Positions 10,001 to 20,692 of a stretch of 46,000 nucleotides of DNA are shown here, in pieces. Below the pieces are notes generated by a model, which saw only the letters and a program-made list of their open reading frames with translations, was not told the origin of the DNA and did not search any database. The stretch is taken from assembly GCA_903813345.2 (NCBI GenBank), contig CAIIXF020000035.1, forward strand, positions 1 to 46,000, written 5' to 3'. The DNA is from Owenia fusiformis. Lineage: Eukaryota > Annelida > Polychaeta > Sabellida > Oweniidae. The position numbers were made by a program, and so were the translations under genes. Position 1 is the first letter of the stretch; the number at the start of each line of letters is the position of its first letter.

Positions 10001-13000
10001 CCCAACGTTGCCCTGACAACGCTACCGCAGTAGCATTTGGTACCCTTAGTACCACTGGTATGGTTTGATCTTTGTAGAACATCCCATGGGTTGGGCAAAG
10101 TAGCTCAAAGTCCTTTCCCCAGCTCGCCAGACATTTCGGAAATGGTGCCAGTTCGGGGTGGTTTGTTGTTGAGTTGATAACAAAATTACACACGTTTGGA
10201 ATACTCATCCTTGGTGTTTGTGCATCTTCGTACCCATACAGAGCCAAATGGTATTGGCCCGCCAATGGACACCTTAATCCAACTTTGAGTCTAGTACCGT
10301 TTTCTCCATCTTCATCTACATATTTAATAAATGTAAACTCGTCCATTTTAGTATGATTGGAATCTTTGATATGAGCAGTAGCTCCATTTTCTATTGTTGG
10401 CTCTTTATCGACGGCGTTATGAGTTTTTATTCCATTTTCCATATTTTGGTTTTTGGAAAGTTTCATAGATGCCGATATAATACAATTTGGGTTAGTTTTG
10501 ATTTCTATTTCCATCACACCTGATTCGTTCGATATAATTGGTGTATCAAACGCTAGTATTTGCGTCCCCAACAGCGTTCCCTCATCGGTTATACCAACCC
10601 TACCGTTAGCAAACTTTGGAAATGGTAAATGTGAAATGGCTGGGTCATCACAGGAGATCAAATAACAGCAGATTAAAGGCAGTGCGCCCTGTGATAGTTT
10701 CTGCTTTGCGAATATGCGAAAGGCAAACTTCCCACAAAAAGGAAGCTGTACGTAAAATATTGCGAGAGCGTTCTTTCGAACTTCATGAACCGAATATTGA
10801 TGGTGTATATTTGTTTCACCTGTGTCTGTTGCACTGATTAGCTCATGTGTAAAGTCTAAAGGCATATCATTGGCAAGACTGAATTCCATTTGAACTAATC
10901 CGTCTTTTTCATTTATGCGGCTGGTCTGTGCTTTACCAAGCGGATTTATGTTAAGATTGTCTGTTTCAAAACATGGTCCCCAGAATCGAAGTTCATTAGC
11001 TACACATAGTGTATGGGCTTTAATGTCCGCATCAATGGCATCGTTATGAAGTTTATAAGCTACGCAGAGCTCAAGTTGACTCATTTCCGTTTTTCCATAT
11101 ACGTTTAATTTATATTCTCCACTTTTTGGTAATGAAATCGAGCATTTGAGAACTCCAGATGTTCTATTTCTGTCCACAAAGACGTGTCTTTCTAGAGTTT
11201 CAACATTTTCAGTATTACTAGATATTGCACTAAGGTTAATCCAATACTTCTGGGACTCATTACTAGGAGTTTGAATAACGATATCAATTTCACCAGTGTC
11301 TGTGTGAATTGCACATTTTTGATGCGACATAAGTTGCCACCCCATAAAGTAGAAATGAGGGGTGACGTAAGCAAGTGTTTCAAATTCAAAGGCGGTGATT
11401 TGTCGAGTCAGTAACTGCCATTTGGAGTCATAGGGGAAGTGAGTGGTAATAAATTCTGGAGCTTCCGTGAAAAAGTAGTACCCAATATTCATGCAGTCCT
11501 CATCTCGTTTGACATTTTCATTGTCGTCCATTGAAACTACCATGTGTTGATGAATTATATGCCTCCATTTGTACTGTCGCGATGCCATGTACGCATCCAG
11601 CAGTTTCCAGTCATCTCCAAGCTGAACAACATTCCAGAAGCGTCTGTTTTTCGTAGTCATAACGTCACCAGGTTGGTAGTTGTGACCTTTAACATCGCCT
11701 TCTACAACCTCACAGTTAATATGGGCCAAACTGTAACAAAATTGATGAACGGTATACATTATGATGTACACGATTAATATACGACGTAGATGTGTATTGT
11801 ATTCTTAAGTATGTTAAAATATTCAGGTCATACCAAACATTTGATATCAATTGCTGTTAGTGCAAAATAAAGGAGGTTCTTCTTACCAACCAGTAAAGTA
11901 AAAAGCAAAAACACAACAACTTAATATTGCAGTTACTAACCTGCACATATCTTTAAACAATTCACTATAACTTTCAGATCCCATCTTGACTCTCGCTAGG
12001 TACATCAGAGGACTTAACCTCCATCCATTATCATCCTTTGGATCAATATCATCCGTATTTTGAGTAGCAAGCCAAGTGAAAATTGCCCGGATCTTTAACG
12101 CAGTGTTATTCCAATCTCGTGTTAGAGTGTCAACAACGTCTATCAGTGGCTGGTGAAGTAATCTAGTCGGCATCTGAAAGATAGAAAAACAGTCATTCAG
12201 TCATTTCGTGTGAGGTGGAACGTTCACTTATCATTATGTCTTGCAACTGCATGTCCTTTTCTGATCAAAAGAGAAGTGGCCATAACATAACACACCGTCT
12301 GGACCATGAAATGATAAATTCTATACATTTGTCGACTCCTTTAACCGGGAAAACTTGGTATTAGTCTCGAAGAAAGCCAAGGGGGGTTGTTTTTTAGTAT
12401 ATGCATTGTTTTATTGCATAATATGTTTGTCTGATGTTTTCTGATGAAGATTTGACAAATATGCTGTAATGTGACCTTAAGCAATTTTTTCTGCAAGGTC
12501 AGCAGAATTTACAATATTCCATGAGTAGTTATTTTAAGAATCTTGTTTTAAGAACTCTATACTTGCTTTTACATGGTTTTAGTGATTACATGTCACATTT
12601 ACACATGTACTTAACTTTAATGATACAATCTAAAAGTTGTCTGAAACAATAATGGCTGTGGTAAAAAGGAAAATAGATCGATTTTCAATTCAGTTTTTCT
12701 TTTTCTAAGAATGATATCAATTTTTTTAAATTGTATCATTTTATGTCATTTAGAGCAATATATTGGGCACATTTTCTGAAAAGTCAAAAGATTCTGTTCA
12801 GTGACCTTTCATGAGCACCTACTCTTAGCTATTTTTCAGTCACATTTTCAGAGGGCTGAAATGGTTATTTCATCATGTTTATGGTCATTCTGACCATTTC
12901 CATTGTGTTCCCAGTCATGTAAATGATATGTGGAACTAGTTAAACTGTCTGGAGGTCCAAACAGAACTCTATTATCTTGGTTCAATTTTTTTTCAAAATC

Positions 13001-13878
13001 CAGCATGGTTTTGTCACTTTTTGTTTTGTCATTTCCTGTTAACTTCCATGGCACCTAAAATATATATCATCTGAACCATTGATCTTTAAACTTCTGTATT
13101 GTTTTGGCCCATCCTGTATTTGAGTATTATTGAGTAAGGGCAGACTGTATGATTATTAGAGTAAGGAATGAGTCATTGTCAGTGTATACTCCAGCTATCA
13201 GACCTATTATTCAATAATTCAGAGACATAATAATAACGTTAACCTTTTTGTATATGTCTCTAGGTCTGAATAACTCAATGGCTACACGCGCGGATATAAT
13301 ACAAACCTTTGTTATAAACAATGGTTGAATTGTACAATTAAGCATTCACGATTTATTCTAAACCAGAGACATGTTTATACGTCTCTGTGCGAAAGTGCGA
13401 AAAGTGCTCAGAATGGTAAAAAAACGGTGATTTTAAAAGAATTTCTACGGGCCTGAGTTTTACCATTTCATCTTTCATCCCAGGCCTTTCACCTTAAATT
13501 CTGTGGGCAAATGCGACTGTTTAAAAATCGTATTCGATGTTTATTGACGTTTTGAAATATGCAAAACAAATTAAATCTGTTCTGGAAATAATAAATGATG
13601 CAAGGGGAACATTGTACCTGTTTTGCAAATTTATCAACTCGTTCATATTCCAACTCTGCGAGCATCAGCTCCCTGATGCTGTCAAATTCTGCTTTAGATT
13701 TAGAACTGGTACCGGTATCGTCCATGATTACCGAGATCCCTGCTTCGCTCGACTCGACATCCGCCAGGTCCCCAATGCTTGCGTTTGAGACTTTACTTGA
13801 GTTAGGTCTCTGTAGTTTAGCCAACACAATTGGAGTTGGGAACTCATGTTCTAACCCAGTTGTTTTGTCCACTTCCAT
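7083..13878 (-). CDS. KY-type transglutaminase-like protein with dynein-stalk-like C-terminal region, complete copy
   Basis: Eight exons: 13618-13878, 11941-12173, 9870-11730, 9486-9695, 9121-9283, 8475-8752, 7978-8163, 7083-7607. They total 3,717 nt in one frame: 1,238 residues. Residues 88-215 match the transglutaminase-like core of the kyphoscoliosis peptidase family, but the catalytic Cys position reads Ser153 (GSESYSELFK) and the His position Arg195 (RRFWNVV); Asp210 remains. Residues about 235-785 form four KY-type beta-sandwich repeats, each containing a P(F/H)-(Y/P)K or G-Y-L-YG type motif. Residues 790-910 are an acidic coiled coil. Residues about 960-1070 resemble the dynein heavy-chain stalk tip: LRGYRTPHTGVHNVM, a Trp, then AAFFIWAKGM. 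The tail is basic and Ser-rich. The likely role is a non-catalytic cytoskeletal adaptor, which is inference. Exon 1 lies outside the inverted duplication, so only this copy is complete. The start is the first ATG of exon 1 (MEVDKTTGLEHEF). Confidence 0.8.
12848..13054 (-). other. Conserved 68-codon ORF in KY intron 1 (left copy), unknown nature
   Basis: Opens with GTGCCATGG just after a TTTTAG acceptor-like string and runs to TGA. It contains VLFGPPDSL and HLHDWEHNGNG. The composition is protein-like (Asp, Asn, His, Lys rich). It has no donor before its stop, and exon 1 joins exon 2 in frame without it, so it is not needed by the KY gene. A decayed copy at 5403-5610 shows it is dispersed. About 50 bp upstream in its own orientation is a CAGGATGGGCCAAAA string like the mariner-type termini elsewhere in this window, so it may belong to a mobile element. 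Confidence 0.4.
13364..13387. repeat. Short hairpin next to the inner breakpoint (left)
   Basis: CAGAGAC, a 10-base loop, then GTCTCTG, a perfect 7-bp stem ending 16 bp from the point where the two arms stop matching (13403). Nearby, 13200-13275 holds another inverted pair around AGACCTA / TAGGTCT. Such hairpins could favour breakage, but the stem is short and this may be incidental. Confidence 0.5.
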
Positions 13879-15045
13879 TTGCTTTTGTGTTCTTGTATTC
13901 GCTTAGTTGTTTTCGATATAATGTTTACATTGGTTTAGACTCTTTATATCAACAGAGGCTACGAAGAAGTCAGATCAATAGATTGCATTGTGGGGTACAC
14001 CTTCTCTATTGAATTTTCTATTTGTAAGTTACTTAACAAAACAAATATCCTCAGTTTAGGCGAAGAGTGCATTCACGAACGTATTCTGAAGATAATGTTT
14101 GTTCCCCTTTCGAAACATGTAATAAACAGAAATGGTTTATTTTGTTCACCCCTGTAGATATACATAAAACTGCTGGTTTTGAACGCTCCCAAGGAATTCC
14201 ATGGGGTGGATTAAAGGTATTGGACAATATATGAAGAATGGATTAGACCCTAAATCGTTAATGGCATTACCTGGTATTGTTATTTGATATGGCCTGTGTT
14301 TGTGTGTATGGCTGTTTCTTGGAAAATGTAATTCAATTTCTGAATTTTTATTTGATCCAAACCATGCTGGTTACACCATGGTGGTGATTAAAAAGTGATA
14401 GATGTTACGTGTATATCATATGTCATACAGGTGCTAAATCACATTATGATTGCTCACATTGATGAGCTGATCGATTATAGACTGAAACATGAGGTCAACA
14501 AGTTCTTACTCAAAATGGATTCTATTTGGTTATCCTATTACAATAATTTCCCCAGACTACGTGCAGTTCATCTATTATACTATTTCATGTATTACTAATA
14601 TTCTATGAATTACTATATCAAGTAGCGCTATATCGAATTTGCAAGAACATCAGAACTAACTTGTGAACAATACAACTTGAAATGAAATCAACCATGGGCA
14701 TTCAAATCAAAAAGAATAACTTTTTTGAAATGAACTCAATATTGTATCGGCGTTCGGGGATAGTCCAGTGGCAATGAGAGGGCGATATTTTTGACGTTAC
14801 TTCTGGATCACCCTGAATACTATATTTTTTTACAAGATATTATTATTTTGATTTAAAGTTAAACGATATCTATCGTGTAATATTCAAATCTAGTATTATT
14901 TCCGTGTTTTTAATGACAACTAATGGTATTTCCGTGTTTTGACGGATATCCTCATTGTGCTTTATCAGTCTCGTTTTATCTAAAACTATATATTCCAAGG
15001 GATATACATGTACCAGTTCAGGATGTTGATCACCCGATGGATATA
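13879..15045. other. Upstream region of the left KY gene and non-coding DNA
   Basis: Lies 5' of KY exon 1 on the minus strand, so it should contain the promoter and 5' UTR. I see no convincing TATA box or initiator. The rest is AT-rich with no recognised ORF or repeat. Confidence 0.4.
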
Positions 15046-15052
15046 TAGAAAT

Positions 15053-15190
15053 AATCCTATATGAGGTTCAGGATATTGGTATTATCCCGAGGCAAATATA
15101 ATATATCTGCCCGAAGGCCGCGGGTCCCGGGGGAGAATATATGATATTGGCCAAGGGATAATCCCAATATCCTGAACCGACTATAGGATA
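15053..15190. mobile_element. Fold-back (hairpin) element 1
   Basis: GGTTCAGGATATTGGTATTATCCC (15065-15088) pairs with its near-perfect reverse complement at 15155-15178. Pairing extends outward through ATCCTATA / TATAGGAT. The loop is GC-rich (CCGAAGGCCGCGGG, then GTCCCGGG). There is no coding capacity. It is one of several hairpins clustered from 15.0 to 17.3 kb. Confidence 0.65.
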
Positions 15191-15247
15191 ATATGTTTAT
15201 CCCATACCAATCTTGGTCATCTGGTTCATATTGTTCAATCGTGGAAA

Positions 15248-15400
15248 TATTATACAAATATTTAATTTTATTGAGGTGAATACCTGTGCATCTTTCACAA
15301 GTGATATTCCACGAAGCCCGAAGGGCTAGTGGAATATCATCTTGTGAAAGTGTCACAGGTATTCACCGAAAATAGAATTAAATATTTGTTTTATTATATC
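15248..15400. mobile_element. Fold-back element 2, about 65-bp stem
   Basis: The left arm runs from ATATTATACAAATATTTAAT through GGTGAATACCTGTG to GATATTCCAC, and the right arm is its reverse complement from GTGGAATATCAT to ATTTGTTTTATTATAT. The loop is about 16 bases containing GAAGCCCGAAGGGCT. Stem length and small loop mark a MITE-like hairpin. No clear target duplication was identified. Confidence 0.7.
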
Positions 15401-15744
15401 ACTGTCATAACATCTTCTTTAACTAAATAAGTCATATGTTAACATTGAAATACATTTATATTTCTTCTAACAATATAACAATAAATACAATAAATATCAA
15501 ACACCAAATTGTGTAGTCAATAAATATCAACTCCCAAATTGTAGTATTTTAATTTAAGGTTTCATGATGACATTATAATCAATTGTAACATTGCAATGGG
15601 TCAATGAAAATGGAACCATTGTATTCATACTCATAGTATTGGCCATGTGGGAAACAGGGTTGGGAATGTTTTTCATTATTATGGGATATATATAATGAAA
15701 TTACTATGGACTAAGTCAACCCCGGTGATGTATAAGTCATGACC

Positions 15745-15795
15745 GTTGAATATTATTTGATATTCACCGGAAGTCACGTGACTTCCGTTGAATAT
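15745..15795. repeat. Perfect 20-bp palindrome centred on CACGTG
   Basis: CGGAAGTCACGTGACTTCCG at 15768-15787 is a perfect palindrome containing an E-box-like CACGTG. On both sides lie TTGAATATY strings (15745-15754 and 15786-15795), the former followed by TGATATTCACC at 15758-15768. The GATATTC motif links it to the neighbouring fold-back elements, so a transposon remnant is likelier than a regulatory site. Confidence 0.5.
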
Positions 15796-16756
15796 CGCTA
15801 GTTATTTTTTAGTTTAGTTTTTAAGTTTAATATAGTTTATTTTTGTGTCACAAGCAATAATATTAAAATACATTTAAAACACTTTTTTTAAAAAACATTG
15901 CTTCTAGCCGATGCCGGCTTATGAGACACCAAGTTGATACATGTGTGGGTAATATTAAAATTCCCATGTGAAAATTACTAAATGCACAATAAGACAGTGA
16001 TAGAGACCATAATTTTTGTATACTGAGTTCACTGTTTACTTCCACTTACTAAGAGGAGACATCTTCCCCAAGGTTGATGTTCCTGGGAGCAAATGGAAAG
16101 AGAAACCCTGCTTAATCAGTGATATAAGGGCCCTCTGGTTGGCCCAATACCCTCCTGAGGGGTCCCCCATATCACAGTGGATCTACAGGTTTGCATCATG
16201 TATATATTTTGGCAGTATCACAGTTCTAAATAGTATGTAAAAGTGCTGTAAAGTGGCAGAATCAATATCATATGGCCTTTATCCCCAGACAAGCAACTTA
16301 TGTATAATTGAATATCAACAAATAGAATACAGTATGAGAAAATATACATTATAATTTGTTGTTATGGAATTATCTCAAATAGAGGTACTGTTAAAGTCTT
16401 TCTAGATCAAAATTTCTTTTACTGAACATCTTAAATAATGTACTTGCAAAAGCTCTCTGTATACAGGGCGTGTGCATAAGTCTAGTAAACAGCAGAATTA
16501 GTCACGTGTAGGACATAGACCAATAAGAGAGTGAGGATTATGACAGTGATATAATAATTTAGAATATTCATGTCTAGTGTTGTCTTCTTGGCCCTAGCCG
16601 GATTTTCCTGTTCTTTCAAATATTCCCATATTTATTTTCTCGAATTTTTGATTAAGTGGATGCTCCTTCCCTTTTTAAACCATCAAACAGATCCCGATTG
16701 TCTGTGTTTTCTCCATTGTCGTTTACAGTCATTACGCGAACGTATAAATGAGTATT
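15796..16756. other. Non-coding stretch between hairpin elements
   Basis: AT-rich DNA without a gene I can support. The open frames here are short and biased, consistent with chance. Confidence 0.4.
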
Positions 16757-17090
16757 TCATACTTGAGTGGGTTTGGGGTAGATATCACCCGGGAATATAT
16801 ATCATATCTGAGGACCTTGCAGGATATATTGTATATGTCCCGCTCTAGGCCAAATGCGGGCAGATATAATATATCCATCCCGCTCCCGGGATTTTTTTCA
16901 AAAGTTTAAAAATTTCAATTTCAGAAGTTTAAAATTTTTCAAAAAGTTTAAATGTTAAAATTCTATTGTATTGAGCTGAAGGAATATTATACAAATGTTA
17001 AATATAAATTGTGCTTTTACAGTATAGGCCTATCTTGTCATTTGAAATGGTGGAAAAGGTTATATCTACCCCAAACCCACTCAAGTATGA
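16757..17090. mobile_element. Fold-back element 3 with 29-bp perfect terminal repeats
   Basis: The 29 bp at 16757-16785 (containing ACTTGAGTGGGTTTGGGGTA) is the exact reverse complement of 17062-17090. Inside, a second nested hairpin is visible: CCCGGGAATATATATC (from 16788) faces GATATAATATATCC and CCCGGG (up to 16890). The nested design and lack of any ORF fit a non-autonomous fold-back element with another inserted or evolved within it. Confidence 0.7.
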
Positions 17091-17101
17091 GATACACCAG
17101 T

Positions 17102-17204
17102 TATGTACGGTCGGTTTTGGATACAGTGTTTATCCTGCGGTCCCTCGTGAGATACACATATTTCCCTTGGGATAAACCCTGTATCCAAAACCTCCCAGTA
17201 CATA
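17102..17204. mobile_element. Fold-back element 4
   Basis: TATGTACGGTCGGTTTTGGA followed by TACAGTGTTTATCC pairs with GGGATAAACCCTGTATCC followed by AAAACCTCCCAGTACATA. It lies immediately beside fold-back element 3. Loop about 30 bases. No ORF. Confidence 0.65.
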
Positions 17205-17761
17205 ACCCTTATATATGCGAGCGGCGATTATGCCGTATACTATATCTGCCCGCTCGGAGCGGAGTGACCTTCTGTCATTGAACTTTCTCGTTTTTATAAG
17301 AGGGGAGAAACCCCAGGGTTCAAAGATGACATACGCTTATAATGTAAACCTGTATTGAGATGACATCGTCGCTGATTGGTTTAGCGAGTCGATCGTTGAT
17401 TGGTTTAAAACTAGGTCAATTTGAAAACTTTGAAAACCAAGATGGAGGGTACGTTTACGACAAAAGGAGGTGCGCGAAGGAGGAAATCGTATGTCATCAA
17501 TTGAATCATGGGGTTTTCCCTCCAAAACAAATCTATTTTCTAGGTTCAGTATGTTTAATCGTAACTCTTTTATATAAGAGGTAAATAAAGAATACAATTT
17601 AATACACTCTTAGTGCAAATCTGAAAGATGTAGAAAATGCAGGGAATGAGTGATTCCTATTTGAAAAACATCATGTGACTCAATTGAGTTAATGCAGCAA
17701 AATTCCGAACATGCAGACTTACTTCCCAAAATTAGGCCGTAATCGCTAGCTAGCTTACTTA

Positions 17762-17901
17762 TGCCTTGGTCACATTTGCATCGATTTTCACTATGGCGCC
17801 CGGCCGATTGAGTATTTTGTTCAAAATTGAATACAATGTTGAACAAAACACTCAATCGGCCGGGCGCCGGACGATGTATTGGAGCAAATGTGACCCAGGC
17901 A
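17762..17901. mobile_element. 140-bp palindromic MITE, PIF/Harbinger-like (copy 2)
   Basis: Same family as 5255-5400: starts TGCCTTGGTCACATTTGCAT and ends GAGCAAATGTGACCCAGGCA, with GGCGCCCGGCCGATTGAGTA in the left arm and the matching CTCAATCGGCCGGGCGCC in the right. It is flanked by a perfect TTA target duplication (17759-17761 and 17902-17904). The intact duplication suggests a more recent insertion than copy 1. Confidence 0.85.
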
Positions 17902-18060
17902 TTAGACAGTGTACCCCGTGCACTTCATCGTCCTTCCCAAGAAATCACATCATGTGTTGGGAAGGTGAAGAGCACAGGGGAGGTAGATATAGAGGGGTGT
18001 ACAGAGACTTGGCAAGACTAGGCAATACTCGCCATGAAAATGTATTTAAGACGAGGCAGC

Positions 18061-18547
18061 GGCTTTGTATAAAAAACCTCCTACCTCATACCCACCTAGG
18101 TGGAACATGATACAGTCATTGAAGGGTTCAATTTTAAAGATTATTAAATCTCAAAATAGCTCAAATTATTAACATTTCTACAATTCCGGCTTTATTTTTG
18201 ACTAGACAGATGACAGATCCATAAGTAAAGGCATATGGATGCATTTTAATGTGTAACGACCCGAGGGCGCCCCAGGGGAATAGATAACTAGCGACCGCGA
18301 GCATAGGTCTAACAAGCCAGATAAAGAAATTGAAAGAAAGTGTGCTAAATTCGATGCCCCGAGTGGGAATCGAACCCAGCTGGGATTTAGTAGCAACTTG
18401 CTATCAAGGGTCCTTACAAATGCATCTATAATTCATCATAAACTAAGATTTAATAAACTAAGATCTTTAAAATTGAACCTTTCAAAGACTGTATCATATC
18501 CCACGTACGTAGGTGGGTATGAGGTAGGAGGTTTTTTATACAAAGCC
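18061..18547. mobile_element. Fold-back element with about 85-bp arms, carrying a SINE
   Basis: The left arm GGCTTTGTATAAAAAACCTC continues through CTACCTCATACCCACCTA, ATGATACAGTC and GGTTCAATTTTAAAGAT to about 18145. The reverse complement is found from about 18460 to 18547 with a few substitutions. Both ends sit beside GGCAGC (18055-18060 and 18551-18556), a possible short target repeat. The interior is a SINE-like unit on the minus strand. Confidence 0.7.
18240..18425 (-). mobile_element. tRNA-derived SINE, internally deleted copy
   Basis: On the minus strand it reads GATAGCAAGTTGCTACTA, then directly GGGTTCGATTCCC (a pol III B box), GGGGCATCGAATTTAGCACA and finally CTCGGGTCGTTACAC. The copy at 35640-35860 has the same blocks in the same order but also an A box and anticodon-arm region between the first two. 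That tRNA 5' half is missing here, so this copy is broken. Confidence 0.7.
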
Positions 18548-20692
18548 CTAGGCAGCAGGTGCGTTTAAACTTTTACATGACGTTTGGATACACGTAAGTT
18601 AATTATTGCCAATCACCATATAAGGACGATGGCCGTATTATAGGAATTAGTAGGAGTTGCAACTACAACAGTTTGAATACATGCAGTCATTGGCAAAGTA
18701 GTAATTCTTTAAGATCATACTTGAGTTTTTATTGTTAAGAAGATTTGACTGGATAATAAGGCAATGGTAATAAATGGATTCAACATATGTAACAGTAGAT
18801 ATGGCAACTAATGCACTTGTTCCAGTGAACGAAAACGTTGGAACATGCAGTCAGACCTAGCAGGCATGCATGGCTTACCATCGAGAACGTTAATCGTTCG
18901 ACTTCTATGCGGGGTAAAGACATTCATAAAAATGTGCTACAGGCGCATTGGTTTACACGCTATTAGAAAATATGAACACATAAATTACAATTACAAATAA
19001 AATGTTTTACAACATGCGCGACAACATGAATGCTTAAGAGCGTTAATGGCTCCATGCTTATTAGCTGACAAGAATACATACAACATACAGTAACAATCGA
19101 AACAGAAAATAAATTCAATTCGAATCTTAATCATACTGTACGTAAACTATGATGATTTAGAGTAACCATCGTGACAAATGAAGAAAACAAACAAGCTGTC
19201 ATGACTTGAAGTACCACTTGGCAACGGAAGGCTAATAAAGTTATAAATGTGCGTAAAATCAAGGGTCAATAAATATCGTAACAATTTATAGTTGCATTTA
19301 CCCCCGTAAACCATTCGAAAAACGAACAAAAATTATAACTGGCAAAAATTAAATAGGCAAGGATAAGTAATATATAGCTTAACTAAATTGACGTTTTTGA
19401 CGGTTTTTTAAGGTTACTTATAACTTAATCAAAAAATCCAAGATGGCCGAAACCAGGAAGCACATGGCATTTGAGTATAATCTGACCATCAAAATTAACT
19501 GTCTTTTGGTTGGATTTTCTCTCAATTTTTTAGTTCCACTTATCATTTATATAACCAGGCTCACTGTGATAATGCAAATAGAAACAGTAAACATTTTGGA
19601 ATGGGAATTTGAGTCCTCTGAAAATGTGACAGAAAAATTGACAAAAAGAGTAGCACGGCAAAGGTCCCTGAACATTTTTCTTTCTAATTTCTCTGAAACA
19701 TCCCTTTAATATAGTCCAAAATGGAAGGAGCTTTAGAATTTTGAAATCTCTCATACAAATTAAAAAAAATATAAAAAAAATTTGAGAAGTGTACTTTTTT
19801 CCTTATTTTGATCCCAATTTTTTTATCCGGTAATTTTTCAAATTTCCGTTGCTCCTTCGTTTTTGATATATGTTTGAAGTATATTTTCTGAAATTTTAAG
19901 ATATTTTGAATCAGCGGTTTTTCACGGGCTACTCTTAGAAAAAAAATCTTCTCAAATTCTTTAAACGGCACTTTTTTTTCTCAAACTAAAGTTTTTTGTT
20001 GTTCTTTGATGTCTTTATAATGATTACAGTGCACAAGCATATGTGAAATAAAAAAACGACTTCTCAGGAAGAGTTTGAAAATTTCAAGATTGTGAAATTT
20101 TCAATTTTTTCTGAAAATCGATTAAGTTAACAGTCACCTTAACTCGTGAACTCAAAACTTGAGCAAGTAGGTTATTCCCGGGGACTTTTCTAAAATTCGG
20201 GTAGATTTTAACACTGATCTAGGCAAAACACAAGTTCAGCTCGGGTGTTTCGGAGGACCTTACATAGAAATATTTCCAAAACCAAACTGAGAGAGTAGAC
20301 GAGCTTCACTACCAAGGTAGAGTGTACAGTGGACTTATTTCAATATACAAATGCATAATTATTTATTTAAGGCGTTATGTCCAAACAGTTGTATACTTGA
20401 TTGCATAATTTCATTGATTCTAAAAATTAGGATTGTGAATAAACTATTGTAGGCCTATTGGATTTCTGAAACATACATATTAAACGGAACACTGCCATTT
20501 CCCGTATACATAGACACAAAAGAAACGATCGAGTAATACAGCACGGTTTCGTTGCACATGACAATAAACCGAGAAGCACCGTTGTATAATCTGTTCGCCA
20601 GTGTACTGTGTAGTCATGTACAATGAATTCACAGCAAAGGTTGTAAAGCATTGGATGTATGCTTGCAAATAATCATACTTTACTAGTCCAGA
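18548..20692. other. Upstream region of the fucosyltransferase, no gene seen
   Basis: AT-rich, with low-complexity A/T runs at 19755-20110 and one AAGATGGCCGAAAC string of the kind found in dispersed repeats of this genome. No exon is supported. The stretch nearest 20690 should include the fucosyltransferase promoter, but I see no clear TATA box. Confidence 0.4.

Larger units (their letters stand above)
6713..13403. repeat. Left arm of a 6,691-bp inverted duplication
   Basis: Every position x here pairs with 50429 minus x on the opposite strand of the right arm. The offset is the same at all gene boundaries tested, and all mirrored ORFs translate identically, so there are no indels and apparently no substitutions. 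Identity ends abruptly at 6712 (outer) and 13404 (inner). The arm carries KY exons 2-8 and 326 bp of a pogo-like element. The inner limit falls in intron 1 of the KY gene. Confidence 0.95.

Noticed and set aside
12848-13054. This ORF as exon 2 of the KY gene
   Set aside because: It ends in a stop with no donor before it, exon 1 joins 11941-12173 in frame without it, and a decayed copy exists elsewhere.
19443-19709. An 88-codon ORF with a membrane-like segment
   Set aside because: It starts in an AAGATGGCCGAAAC repeat motif common in this genome and has no family resemblance.
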